From contig NC_092257.1 of the NCBI RefSeq assembly GCF_036320965.1, positions 16,329,413 through 16,393,412 of the forward strand: DNA of 64,000 bases, written 5' to 3'. A program made the position numbers and the translations under genes. Shown piece by piece: positions 1-64,000 of the stretch (position 1 is the stretch's first letter; the number at the start of each line of letters is the position of its first letter). Origin of the DNA: Panulirus ornatus. Its lineage: Eukaryota > Arthropoda > Malacostraca > Decapoda > Palinuridae. Below the pieces are notes generated by a model, which was given only the letters and a program-made list of their open reading frames with translations, searched no databases and had not been told where the DNA came from.

Positions 1-400
1 CATGTTTACGTGATGAAACAATCGAAGGTTCTTCTTTTGATGTGTGTTGACGGAGGCGCACTCTCCCACCTGCTGGTTGACGCCAGAGTGAGAGAACGAG
101 TGAGTGGGTGATGGTTATCATGCCTTCCCTCTGATCTGAGTGCATTTGTGAGCAATTGTGAGTTCATGAATATAGTGTAGTGTTTCTCGATGCTCTGTGT
201 ATGTGAATGTACTTGACAGTTCCCCATTAACTCAGCCCCTCATCCTTTGCGGATGTCCAGTCCCCTGAACCTCATCCCAGATCCCTAATCCCTGATCGTT
301 TTGTCCCACAGAGGGCTTAAACGTCATTTACAAATCCCTGATTCCCCCTGATCAGGACCACAAATCCTTGTCCTTAATTCCTGTTTATTTTAACCCACAG
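1..400 (+). other. Intron sequence upstream of first visible exon
   Basis: No coding signature was found. It is C/T-rich near the 3' end, with repeated variants of 'ccctgatc' leading into the acceptor at 400. One decoy acceptor lies at about 311. Confidence 0.5.
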
Positions 401-21134
<20,734 letters not shown>

Positions 21135-23500
21135 CTTTCTTAGCACCTGATATGCCTACACTCTAGTTATCAAGAAAGCTGAACCAAAACCTTTTATATG
21201 AAGTTCCCAGAGATGTGACATCAAATGGAAAGTATAAATGTGCTATATTTTTCTAGTTCTTGCTAAATGACATGTAGAACATATATTTTATTTAAAGAAT
21301 ATATATTCAATGATGTGAAGTATCACAGTTTACAAATGGACTGTATATCTTTATAATAATCTATATACATATTCTTTATCTTTTAGTATTGTTGTATCCT
21401 ACTGCCTAGTCGTGAATTTTATGATTTTTAGTATTTAGGAATGGACACTAGGTACTGTTCACTTTTAACAAAAAATGAGAGCTTAGAATACAATGCAGTA
21501 CAAAATTATATTACCAGTTACTTTTTGGAATTAAGTAGCTAGTTTAAGTATTAGTGCTGTGCACAAACGAGTAAATGTATCTATGACTGGATGTTGTATT
21601 ATCAGTACCTCTCCATCCTAGAAACTAAAATGCTATTCTAAATGATTAAACAAATAAATGAATACTGTTCACTTTACATAAAATATTATCAAGCCTGTGT
21701 TAACCTTTGAAAAATATTTTACTTTATCTTGATAATATTAGCTATTAGTATATGTTAAGGAAATTTCTTTTACGTTTTCAAACTTAGATTATTTCATGGC
21801 TTTTAACGGGTAGTCCTCTGGAACTCATTTGATGATGACTGCATTTACAAGCAGTTTGCCAAAATACAAACTGGAATCAAAGATACTGCATCAAAGTAAC
21901 TTATTAGTTAGTCACCTCAACTAAACAGTTCCCTGAAGATAAACATGAGAATAAAACATGCATTCTTAAAGTGTCTGTAGTTTTGAATATTCCATGCTGT
22001 TAAATTACAGTAGAGGCACAGATGTGTATGAAATTTTGACATACAGTATAATGATGAAATACTAAATCTGTTAAAAACATTAGAATTAGCAGTGTGTACA
22101 GATCACACCTCTTAAAGGTTGTATGAACTTGGTCTCTGTAGTTACACTACTATTGCAGGTTCAAAATCTTGATACAGCACTGTTGATATGGTTTGGAAAA
22201 TTTCCGCTGAACTCAAATGGTAGAAATCAATGAAAAAATGGTGAACATTTACAGTCTTCTTTGTACAGCACTGAAAAGATTTGGAACTTGCCTTTTTAAG
22301 CTTACTTACATGCTGAGGACTTGATAGTTTTCTGTGTTGTAGCCTTACACTGCTGATCAATTTGAAATATTTCCTTAGTTCCCATGGATGAAATGGTTGT
22401 GAAAATATGCCATATCTTGAGCATATACTCTGAAAAAGGTTGAAAATTTGCTTTATCATAAGCTTAGATAAAAAAAAAAATCTACAAGTGTTGTATCATG
22501 TAAACTAATAAGAGTTTTTAAAATATATTCTCCTTATGATACAGTTAATACATATTTGAAATATATTGTTGTAAGTCGAGGTAATGCGTATGGTCTGACA
22601 GCTTTGTGTAGTTTAGATTTCAGAAGAACTTAATTATTGTGACAAAAAAATTATTGTCGTGCTGTAATACTACTTATACTATGTTGACATAAGTGAAGTG
22701 TTTGAAAATTTTGCCACTTGACTTAGCTGGTAACAACATTAGTGCACTTTTTACATATTGACTTGTTTTGAGAGGTCCTGTAATTAACAAATCATCATAT
22801 GTGAAGCTTTAGCTACAAGATGATTCCACTCCTAGTAGGATCCAAGATCAATTGTCCTACTTGTTTGCATGTATCTACAAAATGCAACTTACAATGACTG
22901 CCACATGCAGGATCTAATACTGAATGGCATCTTTTCACCTTGCTACCAACTTTTCTTCTATCTATCTATCTGTATCTCCTGTCACCCATTCCCTTTGGGA
23001 ACTTCATCAAGGGGTTAGCCCCTGCAAAAAAGCCTCCATAACTGTTGAACTCCTGTGCAGCTTCTTAGCCTTTAGTGCCTCATCCTTAACAGTCCCGCTG
23101 ACAGAAGGCAACGCTAGCACAGTGTTTCTAGAGGCTCCTAAATAATTTTCCTATCGCCTACTTCTACTTTATGTTGTAGTCTAATGTTCCAACTTACTAC
23201 TTCTACCTAATGCTTCCACCTAATGACCTTAATCTGCTACTTCTATCTAATGTTTCTTTGTAATGCTTCTGATATTCTTACCTACTACCAACACTGCTTT
23301 TCATCCAAAAAATTAAGCCTTTCATTCTTTCATCAGTTTCCACCACTTGATTAAACTCATGTCTTTATAATGACTGAACACTATGAGCTAGTGCTGCCTA
23401 AATGTGGCAGGAATGTGTATAATCGTTCATTATGTTTACAGCATTATGTGCACTTTTTTAATAAGCCATACAATAAAATGCTTTTTGGATATTAATTGGT
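21135..23500 (+). other. Probable 3' UTR and downstream region of the CSRP-like gene
   Basis: This AT-rich stretch has no supported coding exon. AATAAA polyadenylation hexamers occur at 21653-21658, 21950-21955 and 23472-23477. The last is followed by a T-rich stretch. Which is used cannot be told from the sequence. A dispersed repeat begins near 22940. Confidence 0.4.
22935..23290 (+). repeat. Dispersed ~190-bp repeat plus short tandem tail, copy 1
   Basis: The body includes 'ccctttgggaacttcatcaa', 'cttcttagcctttagtgcct' and 'gtttctagaggctcct'. It is followed by degenerate 'taatgcttctacctactact' units. A diverged copy lies at 24375-24705 with the same order of body and tail, so this is one repeat family rather than chance. 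Confidence 0.75.
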
Positions 23501-24374
23501 TGTAATACATTCTAGTAAACTTTAGTACCTAAAATTAAACTGTTGTAAAGTGTTTTGTATATATCAATCTTGTTCATATGATTTTATTTACCTGAAGGAA
23601 CTTGGAACATTTTCCCTTTGCCTAAAAGCAATGATCATATAACATCGCATCTAGATGTATATTCCTCACACTCCTGCAGATTTTCTACGAGTATCAAAAA
23701 TAGTTGTGTACATCATCTCTGTAGAGGGAGCTGCTGATATGTGCAGAAAGCCAAGGTCTAACATTATCACATGTGGGGGTATGAGCAACATGAAATTACT
23801 CGCACTACTCCATAAATATTACTTCCAGAAAATGCAAGACTGCATTCACTGATCAGTACTCTAGCATTCTCTAATCATCAGTGAAGCTCCTTCCTATCTA
23901 CACAAAACAGTTAATGCAAAAGCTTCCTATGCAGGGAAGTTACATGAATGTAACATATGATCAACTGTCCTATCTTATGATTCCTTCATAATCTGACAAA
24001 CTTTTTTTATTTATTTCCCTTGTATGATATGTGAAGAATTGTGTGTAAATATAGTTCCTTTAGAGAAATTTTTTCTGAATGTTGATATGGGAGAACTTTA
24101 AACATTGTAAATTCTGCACATCAGCTACGCAGCTGTACTGTGTGTATGCTTCTTATGCTATGCAGATTCTGCACATTAAAAGATGTAAAAACTGTATTTG
24201 TTTAAATTGATTCCAATGAAGCAGACATTATTATACATATAGTATGCAATGCCTTACTTTCACATTATATCCTAAATATTACTTATAGATGATGATTAAA
24301 TGATTTATAACTGGAAAATCCCATTCATATTCTATGCTGTCATGTAGGTGACACACGAGCACCATATGTATCTC
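23500..24374 (+). other. Intergenic, nothing recognised
   Basis: AT-rich sequence between two copies of a dispersed repeat. No supported gene. Confidence 0.5.
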
Positions 24375-24705
24375 TAATGCCTTTTCCCTCTGGGAACTCC
24401 CTCAAGGGGGTGGCCGCATCAAAAGTCTCCATGAATGGTGAACTCCAGTGCCACTTCTTAGCCTTTAGTGCCTCAACCTTCCCAGGCCTCTGGCAGTGGG
24501 GTAACTCAGCGTTTCAAAATGCTCCTGCCTAAATGTTCCTACCAACTTCTGCCTAGTGTGTCGAACTAATGTTACAACCTACTACTTCTACCTAATGCTT
24601 CCACCTAATGTTACAACCTACTACTTCTACCTAATGTTTCTAACATACTACTTTCTATCTAATGCTCTTACCTATTGTTCCTACCTACTACTTCAATCCA
24701 ATGCT
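24375..24705 (+). repeat. Dispersed ~190-bp repeat plus short tandem tail, copy 2
   Basis: It matches copy 1 at 'ccctctgggaactccctcaa' and 'cttcttagcctttagtgcct', followed by 'ctacttctacctaatgcttc' repeats. Copies lie about 1.4 kb apart in the same orientation. Confidence 0.75.
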
Positions 24706-25184
24706 CAGTTTTGTCAAACGGCAGGGCTAGAACATAGTGCTCACCACAGAGTTACGAAGAATGAGATGTGCGAGTTAAGCTAGGAGAAATTGTATGTTTG
24801 TAGACAGTATGCCAGCAGTTCATGTGTGGGTTAAGCAAAAAGAAAAGACACCTCATGGAGTCAGAGGAGTGCAACCTGACAATCAATGAAGTACTGGCTC
24901 ACTACACAGCCATCACTAACCCTCCAGATACCCAAACAGTTAATACCAGTAATATACCTCCCTGGTAAGTGGCTACCTGCTAACTAACAACCCTCATAAT
25001 GGTTTCACGAAGTACTACAAAAATTTTATAATCCTTACTACATCTAGGCCTGAGCACTCAGTTGCTAGTCTGCTTATAAAGGCTTCCTTTGTGACCTAAT
25101 TGTTTCACTGTATTACACATACATATTCTTAGATGAACTATATAAGCATTGATACATAAATATTTTTCATAAAATAGTACAAAA

Positions 25185-25565
25185 TGTGCTGTCACTGGAT
25201 TGAACCAGGGCATGTGAAGCGTCGGGTAAACCTCGTAAAGTTTTGTGGGGCCTGGATGTGGAAAGGGAGCTGTGGTTTCGGTGCATTACACATGACAGCT
25301 AGAGATTGAGTGTGAATGAATGTGACCTTTGTTGTCTTTCCTAGCGCTCCCTCATGCGCATGGGAGGGAGGAGGGTGCCATTTCATGTGTGGCAGGGTGG
25401 CAATGGAAATGGATGAAGGCAGCAAGTATGGATATGTACCTGTGTATATATGCATGTGTGGGTGTTTCTGTATATACATGTGTATGTGGGTGAGTTGGGC
25501 CATTCTTTCTTCCGTTTTCTTGCGCTACCTTACTAACATGGGAGACAGTGACTAAGTATAATGAA
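25185..25565 (+). mobile_element. LINE 3' UTR fragment
   Basis: This sense 3' end starts at 'tgtcactggattgaaccagg' and ends at 'gggagacagtgactaagtat'. There is no coding part. Confidence 0.85.
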
Positions 25566-26044
25566 TACATATAAAAAATTAATAGTACAAAACCATGTAG
25601 CACTTGTGTGACTTTAAACAGGGCACTGATACAGCTTATCAAGAAAGTAAACCTGCGGTATGATGTAGATAACATTACTGACTGGTGACAGGAAAGTGTC
25701 AACATTATGTTTCTAACTACATTCATGGGAATTAGTATCACCATGAGTAGATGTAAATAAAAATCAAATTCAGTGATAACTAAATTTAGTAACAGTGAAT
25801 TTACCAAATGAATTGACTTAAACTGGCTTGAGTGAATGCCATTTGCCCACTGTTCTTGCCTTGCCACCCTAAAGCAAACCTCCATCCCTATGTGTCTGTT
25901 TTATTTCATTATACCCTCAGCCTTTGAAACACTACCCTACATCACACTTTTTATTTTGGCAAAAAGAAATGCAATAAAAAACTGCCCAGATAACCTTAAG
26001 ACTAAAGATGGTGAATTCAGCAGCCTACTTAATTCACAGCTTGT

Positions 26045-26654
26045 ACAGACTTGATATATGTGTCAGAAGTGTATTAAACAAGGAAGAAGGAGAGACAAAT
26101 TGGAGATGGAAAGTTGGAGTGAAAAATGTTTTGAGCATCTGGGGCCTAAACATGCAGGAGGGTGAAACTGAACTGGAACGATGTGGTATACTGGGGTCAA
26201 CTTACTGTCAATGGACTGAACTAGGGAATGTGAAGCATCTGGGGTAAACCATGGAAAGGTCTGCGAGGCCTAGATAAGCATAGGGAGTTGTGGTTTCAGT
26301 GCATTAGACATGATATCTAGAGAATGGATGTGAGCGCATGCGGCTTTTCTTCTTCTGTTCCTGCCTCACTAACACAGGAAATGGCTGTCACACACACACA
26401 CACACACACACACGTGTGGCGGGGTGGCGATGAGAATGAATAAAGGCAGACAGTATGAATTATGTACATGTGTATATATGAATATGTCTGTGTGTATATA
26501 TATGTATACATTGAGATGTATAGGTATGTATATTTGCGCGTGTGGACGCGTATGTATATACATGTGTATGTGGGTGGGTTGGGCCATTCTTTCGTCTGTT
26601 TCCTTGCGCTACCTCGCTAACACGGGAGACAGCGACAAAGCAAAATAGATAAAT

Positions 26655-26655
<1 letters not shown>
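26045..26655 (+). mobile_element. LINE 3' end fragment
   Basis: It starts in the last codons (the 'gagacaaattggagatggaa' region) and carries the full 3' UTR to 'acagcgacaaagcaaaatag', with an internal (CA)n insertion at 26392-26413. It is followed by (TA)n and an antisense SINE-like repeat. Confidence 0.85.

Positions 26656-26726
<71 letters not shown>
26656..26726 (+). repeat. (TA)n between LINE tail and SINE tail
   Basis: The TA tract is shared by a sense LINE 3' end on its left and an antisense SINE-like 3' end on its right, so both elements have their tails in one microsatellite. Confidence 0.95.
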
Positions 26727-26731
<5 letters not shown>

Positions 26732-26947
26732 CTAAACTATTCGCCATTTCCCGCGTTAGCGAGGTAGCGTTAAAAACAGAGGACTGGGCCTTTGAGGGAA
26801 TATCCTCACCTGGCCCCCTTCTCTGTTCCTTCTTTTGGAAAATTAAAAAAATAATGAGAAGGGAGGATTTCCAGCCCCCCGCTCCCTCCCCTTTTAGTCG
26901 CCTTCTACGACACGCAGGGAATACGTGGGAAGTATTCTTTCTCCCCT

Positions 26948-26948
<1 letters not shown>
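26727..26948 (-). mobile_element. SINE-like ~220-bp repeat, antisense
   Basis: It is the same family as 7829-8378. The tail is at the left ('aaactattcgccatttcccg', then 'cgttagcgaggtagcgtt') and the head at the right (cacgcagggaatacgtggga), followed by another (TA)n. This is the best-preserved single copy. Confidence 0.8.

Positions 26949-27012
<64 letters not shown>
26949..27012 (+). repeat. (TA)n between SINE head and truncated LINE
   Basis: The TA tract joins the head of a SINE-like repeat to a LINE copy cut within its RYLGV motif. Confidence 0.95.
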
Positions 27013-27013
<1 letters not shown>

Positions 27014-28420
27014 TCCCAGATATCTAAAACACTTCCCTTCCTCCAGTCTTTCTCCATTCAAACCCACCTCACAATTGACTTGTCCCTCAACCCTACTGTA
27101 CCTAATAACCTTGCTCTTATTCACATTTACTCTCACCTTTCTTTCACACACTTTACCAAACTCAGTCACCACCTTCTGCAGTTTCTCTCCCGAATTAGCC
27201 ACCAGCGCTGTATCATCAGCAAACAACAACTGACTCACTTCCCAAGCCCTGTCATCCACAACAGACTGCATACTTGCCCATATCTCCAAAACTCTTGCAT
27301 TCACCTCCCTAAGAACACCATCCATAAACAAATTAAACAACCACAGAGACATCACGCACCCCTGCCGCAAACAGACATTCACTGAGAACCAATCACTTTC
27401 CTCTCTTCCTACCCGTACACATGCCTTACATCCTCGATAGAAACTTTTCACTGCTTCCAGCAACTTGCCCCCCACACCATATGCTCTTAATACCTTCCAC
27501 AGAGCATCTCTATCAACTCTAACATATGCCTTCTCTACATCTATAAATGCTACATACAAATCCATATTTTTCTAAGTATTTCTCACATACATTCTTCAAA
27601 GCAAACACCTGATCCTTACATCGCCTACCACTCCTGAAAAAATACCGCTCTTCCCCAATCTGATGTTCTGTACATGCTTTCACCCTCTCAATCAATACCC
27701 TCCCATATAATTTCCCAGGAATACTCAACAAACTTATACCTCTGTAATTTGAAAACTCACCTTTATCCCCTTTGCCTTTGTACAATGGCACTATACATGC
27801 ATTCCGACAATCCTCAGGCACTTTACCATGAATACCCTTACCAACCAGTCAACAACACATTCACCCCCTATTTTAATAAATTCCACTGCAATACCATCCA
27901 AACACGCCGCCTTGCCGGCTTTCATCTTCCGCAAAGCTTTCACCACCTCCTCTCTGTTTACCAAACCATTCTCCCTGACCCTCTCGCTTTGCACACCACC
28001 TCGACTAAAACACCCTATATCTGCCACTCTATCATCTAACACATTCAACAAAACTTCAAAATACTCACTCCATCATTACTTGTTATTATCTCCCCATTTA
28101 CCTCCTTCACCGATGTTCCCATTTGTTCTTTATGTCTTGCGCACTTTATTTACCTCCTTCCAAAACATTTTTATTCTCCCTAAAATTTAATGATACTCTC
28201 TCATCCCATTTCTCATACTCTTTTTCACCTCTCACCTTTCTCTTGACCTCCTGCCTCTTTCTTCAATACATCTCCCAGTCATTTGCACTATTTCCCTGCA
28301 AAAATCGGCCAAATGCCTCTCTCTTCTCTTTCACAAGTAATCTTACTTCTTCATCCCACTACTCAGTACCCTTTCTAATCTGCCCACCTCCCACGCTTCT
28401 CATGCCACAAGCATATGTAC
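27013..28420 (-). mobile_element. LINE, antisense, lacking its 3' third
   Basis: Read on the minus strand it runs from about 28420 (connector) through AGKAACLDGIAVEFI, NYRGISLLSIPGKLYGRVL, EKAYVRVDRDALWKVL, GLRQGCV-like (here CLRQGCV) and FADDTALVAN, and stops at FRYLGV directly in (TA)n. Several frameshifts split it, near 27570 and 27800. The missing 3' end is unusual for target-primed LINE insertion, which normally truncates the 5' end. It is therefore either an orphaned inverted half or the product of recombination at (TA)n. Confidence 0.85.
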
Positions 28421-30200
28421 ATAATTCTAGTCAGTGTAACACGGCAGAACCTTTCCGAAAAGTGTTCGGTGTGGTATGTGCGGGTGGCGGGCGATCGATC
28501 ACACTCTACGCAGGTCGGGAATGGGATCAAGCAAGGGATAATGAGGTCAGGTTAACAGTTCTTCCTTGTTCACGAGTGTAAATCGACCTCCTATAGGACA
28601 GTCGTGCGTTTTATTACTTGGGCGACGAGAACATTACAAAATCCCATGGAACTCAGACATGTTCATAAAGAAAAGGGAGGAATATATGAATATATACTTT
28701 GAATGGGTGACAAAAGGAGAATATGCTTCACGGTAGTCCTTTTAACGTTTTGTGACCCGTTGAAATAACAGTCGTCGCTAAGATCATGACGATAAATCGT
28801 CAATTTCAGTTTCATATTACAATCGTCGATATCGTTACCCTATCATATATCTGTACTCTGCCACAGTTTCAGTACAAGAGAGGAGGAGTGTGGACAATGT
28901 GTGAACGAGGTCCTCATGTGATTACGCTATCGTAAGAGACAATCATCTATGCATATAAATCCCCCAAAACAGGTATGCTGGATCGATGACCCTCCTGTGC
29001 ATATCATATTATATTCGTTTCCACTCTAATTATACCAGACATGAAAGCAGCACATCTAGCTAATGCTAGGAGGAGTTCGAGTGCTGAAATACTTTGAATT
29101 TTCGTCGCAAATGTGCACCACACATGTCTTCAGTTCACAATATTGTGTGTGTAAACAACTTGATAATTGTTTTGTTATATTCAGTCGACTAATATGGATA
29201 ATAACTGGGTACGAAACTATTATCTTATGCCCAGCTACATGCAAAGTGAACTCCGCAGAAAAAATGAAGAATACACTTAAAATCTCACCATTATGATATG
29301 TGAGAAGGGGTTTAAAAATAGCAAAGTTAAGTGGTGGGTGTGTCCGGGAACACCATGGTTCCCCAGAGTTACTGCCTTTGCTATGAATGACTTGGAAATT
29401 ACTTACTCGGAGCGCATGATCTACTGTGGGGGTCGGGTCGCCTTTCCTGCCATACTCCGCCAGCCCAATAAACGCCATTTAATTTACATAACCCTAAGAG
29501 TAACTCAATTAAGACATCAACTATATTTCTTGGGTAAATGTTATATCATACATAAGGTAAAAACCTTACTGATCTAAGCCTGAGTGACGGAATGCGAGAA
29601 AGAATTCGAAGGTTTAAGTCCCAAATCCGCCCCTCACTACAGCACTCGCCCCTCGGCTAGAGAAACAGTCTCAGTCACTGTGGCTCTTGGCGTCAGGAGG
29701 AACGTGTGTGTCAGAACTCCTCCTTCGTGACATTACGAACACTCAAACTATTACATAAAGCAACCTTATAAATACATACATTATTAAGAAGAAGACGTGT
29801 CAAAGATCTGTGGTTGCTGGCAGTGTGATAACGGGAGCGTCTGTGATCTCCACCCGGTTCATTATCAGAAATTCTATACAAAATATTTGGATGACTATAT
29901 CATGAAATATATATCCTATTGTGATACTACTAAATCTTACAGGGTATAGTGTGAAGCTGTCGTAGAAAAATGCGGCTGGACGAGATATGACTATGAAATA
30001 TGTTCTATCTGAGGAGCTTATGTTTACACATACCGAGCTCACTAAACACAGGAATAATACACCAAGCAAAGCGACACCTACACCCAACTCTCCTTCACAT
30101 AGACCGCATTCCACCAGCCTTGCCCCACTAACACACAAACTCCATTTATACAAACCTGAACCTGATTACCCCTATTATACATCGATCCACCCTACACATT
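28421..30200 (+). other. Intergenic sequence, no gene recognised
   Basis: Open frames of 90-140 codons on both strands at 29056-29580 overlap each other and show no family signature. No repeats of the families named here were seen. Confidence 0.45.
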
Positions 30201-30219
30201 AACCAGAACATACCATGCC

Positions 30220-30344
30220 CACCACACACACACACACACATACTGTGACCCCTGATATAATAACCCCTCCCACGCCTCCCCTCACACACAAATCACAACC
30301 ACAGTTAAACTCGCACAACACAGACACTTTAGCATAACCAGACA

Positions 30345-30385
<41 letters not shown>
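30220..30385 (+). repeat. (CA)n tracts
   Basis: Two CA-rich tracts (about 30222-30240 and 30347-30383) in otherwise unique sequence. Confidence 0.9.
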
Positions 30386-30386
<1 letters not shown>

Positions 30387-31394
30387 CTCCAGCACCTCTC
30401 AAAAAACAAGGAGTAAATTATTAGTATGTAGGTAATGCGTGAGGGGGACACTGGACCTGTTGCGTGACCCAAAAAAAAAACTATGTCGTGTCTACCGGGA
30501 CGAGACTTGCCAAGATGGCTACCAACACCATAGTGACGAGAGAGAGACAGGAGTTTTGGTCTTATATGAATGTTTATAATCTATTTTTTCATATTGCGAG
30601 TTCGAGGAAAAAAAATATTGTTTCACGTTTAATAATCTTGTATATTTCTCTATGTAGACTTCTATCTGTTTGGGATACCTTAAGAAACACGACGTGCGTT
30701 AAATGTCATGAAAATGTAATTTCCATTAAGAATATTTATTTTTTTGCTTAGCTTCCTAGTGATGGGAGACATGGAGGATGGTAATGAAAAAGAGAGTAAC
30801 AAAAATCGATAAAAGTGAAGAGAAGATGAGAAGACGCAAGTGAATCCAAAGTGAATGGATGGTGCGCATTCCAATCCCAGCTCTGGCCAAGCAAGCATCT
30901 CTCACACCTGCGTGATCAGAAGCAAGGGAAAGCGAGCAACACACACACGCACACCCTAGCAGCAAGAAAATAAACCAGTGTCAAATAAAAGAACTTTTGA
31001 AACACACGAGAAGGACGTTTGATGGAGGCTCAGGACTGGATACGTTAACTGGCGAGGGATAGGTCCATCAAAAACAGTGGCAGTTTACTGACTCTACGCA
31101 GGTGTACTGCGCTTGTACAGACGGGGAACAGGGCAGTAGATGAAGACCAGAAGAGGCAGTTGGGAGAACGATAATCTGAAAACAGGAGCAATAGCAACGG
31201 CTGGTACACCAGAGGCAACATTCCATAGGAGGCAGCACCAGCAGGAACGGATGAAAAAGTAGCAGTAACTTCCAAGGAAGGAGCAGCAGAAGGAGTAGCA
31301 GGAGGAGGTGGAAGTAGGACAGCAGAAGCAGTAGTAAGCCCCTGGTGCGAGCACGAGAGACCATCCTGGAGAAGGCGGCGACGAAGGAGAGAGG

Positions 31395-63226
<31,832 letters not shown>

Positions 63227-63252
63227 GTGAGTCACTATGTGAACCAGGCTCG

Positions 63253-63257
<5 letters not shown>

Positions 63258-63335
<78 letters not shown>
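63258..63335 (+). repeat. (TA)n microsatellite
   Basis: About 38 TA units shortly after exon 9. Confidence 0.95.
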
Positions 63336-63336
<1 letters not shown>

Positions 63337-64000
63337 TTCGTTCAATTTATGCCTTTATATATATCTAGGACAGCACCACTTTTAGTCACAATGTGTGTTC
63401 GCTGGGGGACCTGTGAGAGAGATAAGTTTTTGTTGACATAAGCTGTAACACAGGATGAAGAATTTGAGGAATCCAGATTCTGTTTATCTATGTTGTATGT
63501 GTTATTTAGGCCCATGACCTCAGTGGTTGGTCAATTACATCCCAAGTGGCTTGAGAACTACCGTAAAGATTGTCTAATTAACGCCTGGTGGTGTCTTGAT
63601 CAACTTTACCCAAATTCCTGTAAAAGTCCCTAACTTATGATCTTCATATTATCAACGTATGTCACTACAGAAATTGGTCCAACACCCAAGACGTTTAATA
63701 GAATATCCACACAGTGGTATAGAGTCACTGGGAGAGATGACATCCCATAGTAGGGGCAGATATAACTACACAGAGTCACTGGGAGGAGGTGACATCCTAT
63801 ATCAGTGGCAGGTATTAGTGACCCACTCCTCAGTGTGTTCAGGTCATGGTACTGAGATTATTAGTGACAATTTTGTCCCATTTCTTTCCTGTCCCACAGG
63901 AACGTCTAACATACCCCCGGGAAAGCTGGCCTGTTGCGGGGTTCGATATTGTACCTTCGTGTGACCTGCAACGTGCAATCTATGTCGACTCCTTTACAAG
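63336..64000 (+). other. Calpain intron 9 to window end
   Basis: No convincing further calpain exon. An acceptor-like gtcccacag at 63891-63899 opens a 21-codon frame that stops at 63963 and does not resemble domain III. Confidence 0.5.

Noticed and set aside
29056..29580. Overlapping 94-140 codon frames on both strands
   Set aside because: No motif, no splice signals and mutual overlap. Treated as chance.
63900..63963. Possible calpain last exon after gtcccacag
   Set aside because: Phase would fit, but it gives a 20-residue end that stops in the middle of domain III and does not resemble it. A true next exon probably lies beyond the window.

Overview
The window is eukaryotic. It has two multi-exon genes on the + strand, with GT..AG introns whose phases agree from exon to exon, set in long introns full of dinucleotide microsatellites ((TA)n, (CT)n, (CA)n), minisatellites and recently active non-LTR retroelements. 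The protein families, the extreme dinucleotide load and the repeat types suggest an arthropod, most likely a decapod crustacean such as a shrimp, crab or crayfish. That assignment is an inference by eye; no database was searched.

Gene 1 (about 401-21134, 5' end outside the window) encodes at least 901 residues of a multi-domain Cu/Zn-SOD-like protein. It fits the Cu-only SOD-repeat proteins (CSRP, related to insect Rsod). Thirteen exons give the second half of one SOD domain, then four more SOD domains, then a cysteine-poor tail ending in a hydrophobic segment that looks like a GPI-anchor signal. Two domains keep every copper ligand (HxH, GHYNP, IH). The others have lost ligands. One exon carries a single-base frameshift near 1491. 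Its introns hold a SINE palindrome (7.8-8.4 kb), a small hAT-like MITE, a decayed antisense C2H2 zinc-finger array (10.4-13.35 kb), a Jockey-like LINE scrap, and LINE copies at 15.8-19.3 kb.

The intergenic part (about 23.5-31.3 kb) holds a diverged ~190-bp repeat pair, LINE 3' ends, a SINE and a large antisense LINE fragment.

Gene 2 (31395 to beyond 63226) is a calpain cysteine protease. A short first exon encodes an MGCGAS start (a potential N-myristoylation/palmitoylation site). A ~22.9-kb first intron follows, then eight exons carrying the protease core with the full Cys-His-Asn triad and the start of the C2-like domain III. Intron 1 is the accessory-rich part. It has three loci of one minisatellite family, tRNA-derived SINEs with internal (TA)n expansion, a 39.0-46.9 kb array of LINE copies with inverted 5' halves (part of it very noisy sequence), hairpins, a hAT-like element with a target-site duplication, and several cAMP-response-type TGACGTCA sites, including an ACGTCAC-type array with exact 11-bp spacing.

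The most informative mobile-DNA observation is that the ~220-bp SINE-like repeat and the dominant LINE share a 3' tail and both end in A-rich/(TA)n. This is what a SINE mobilised by that LINE would look like.
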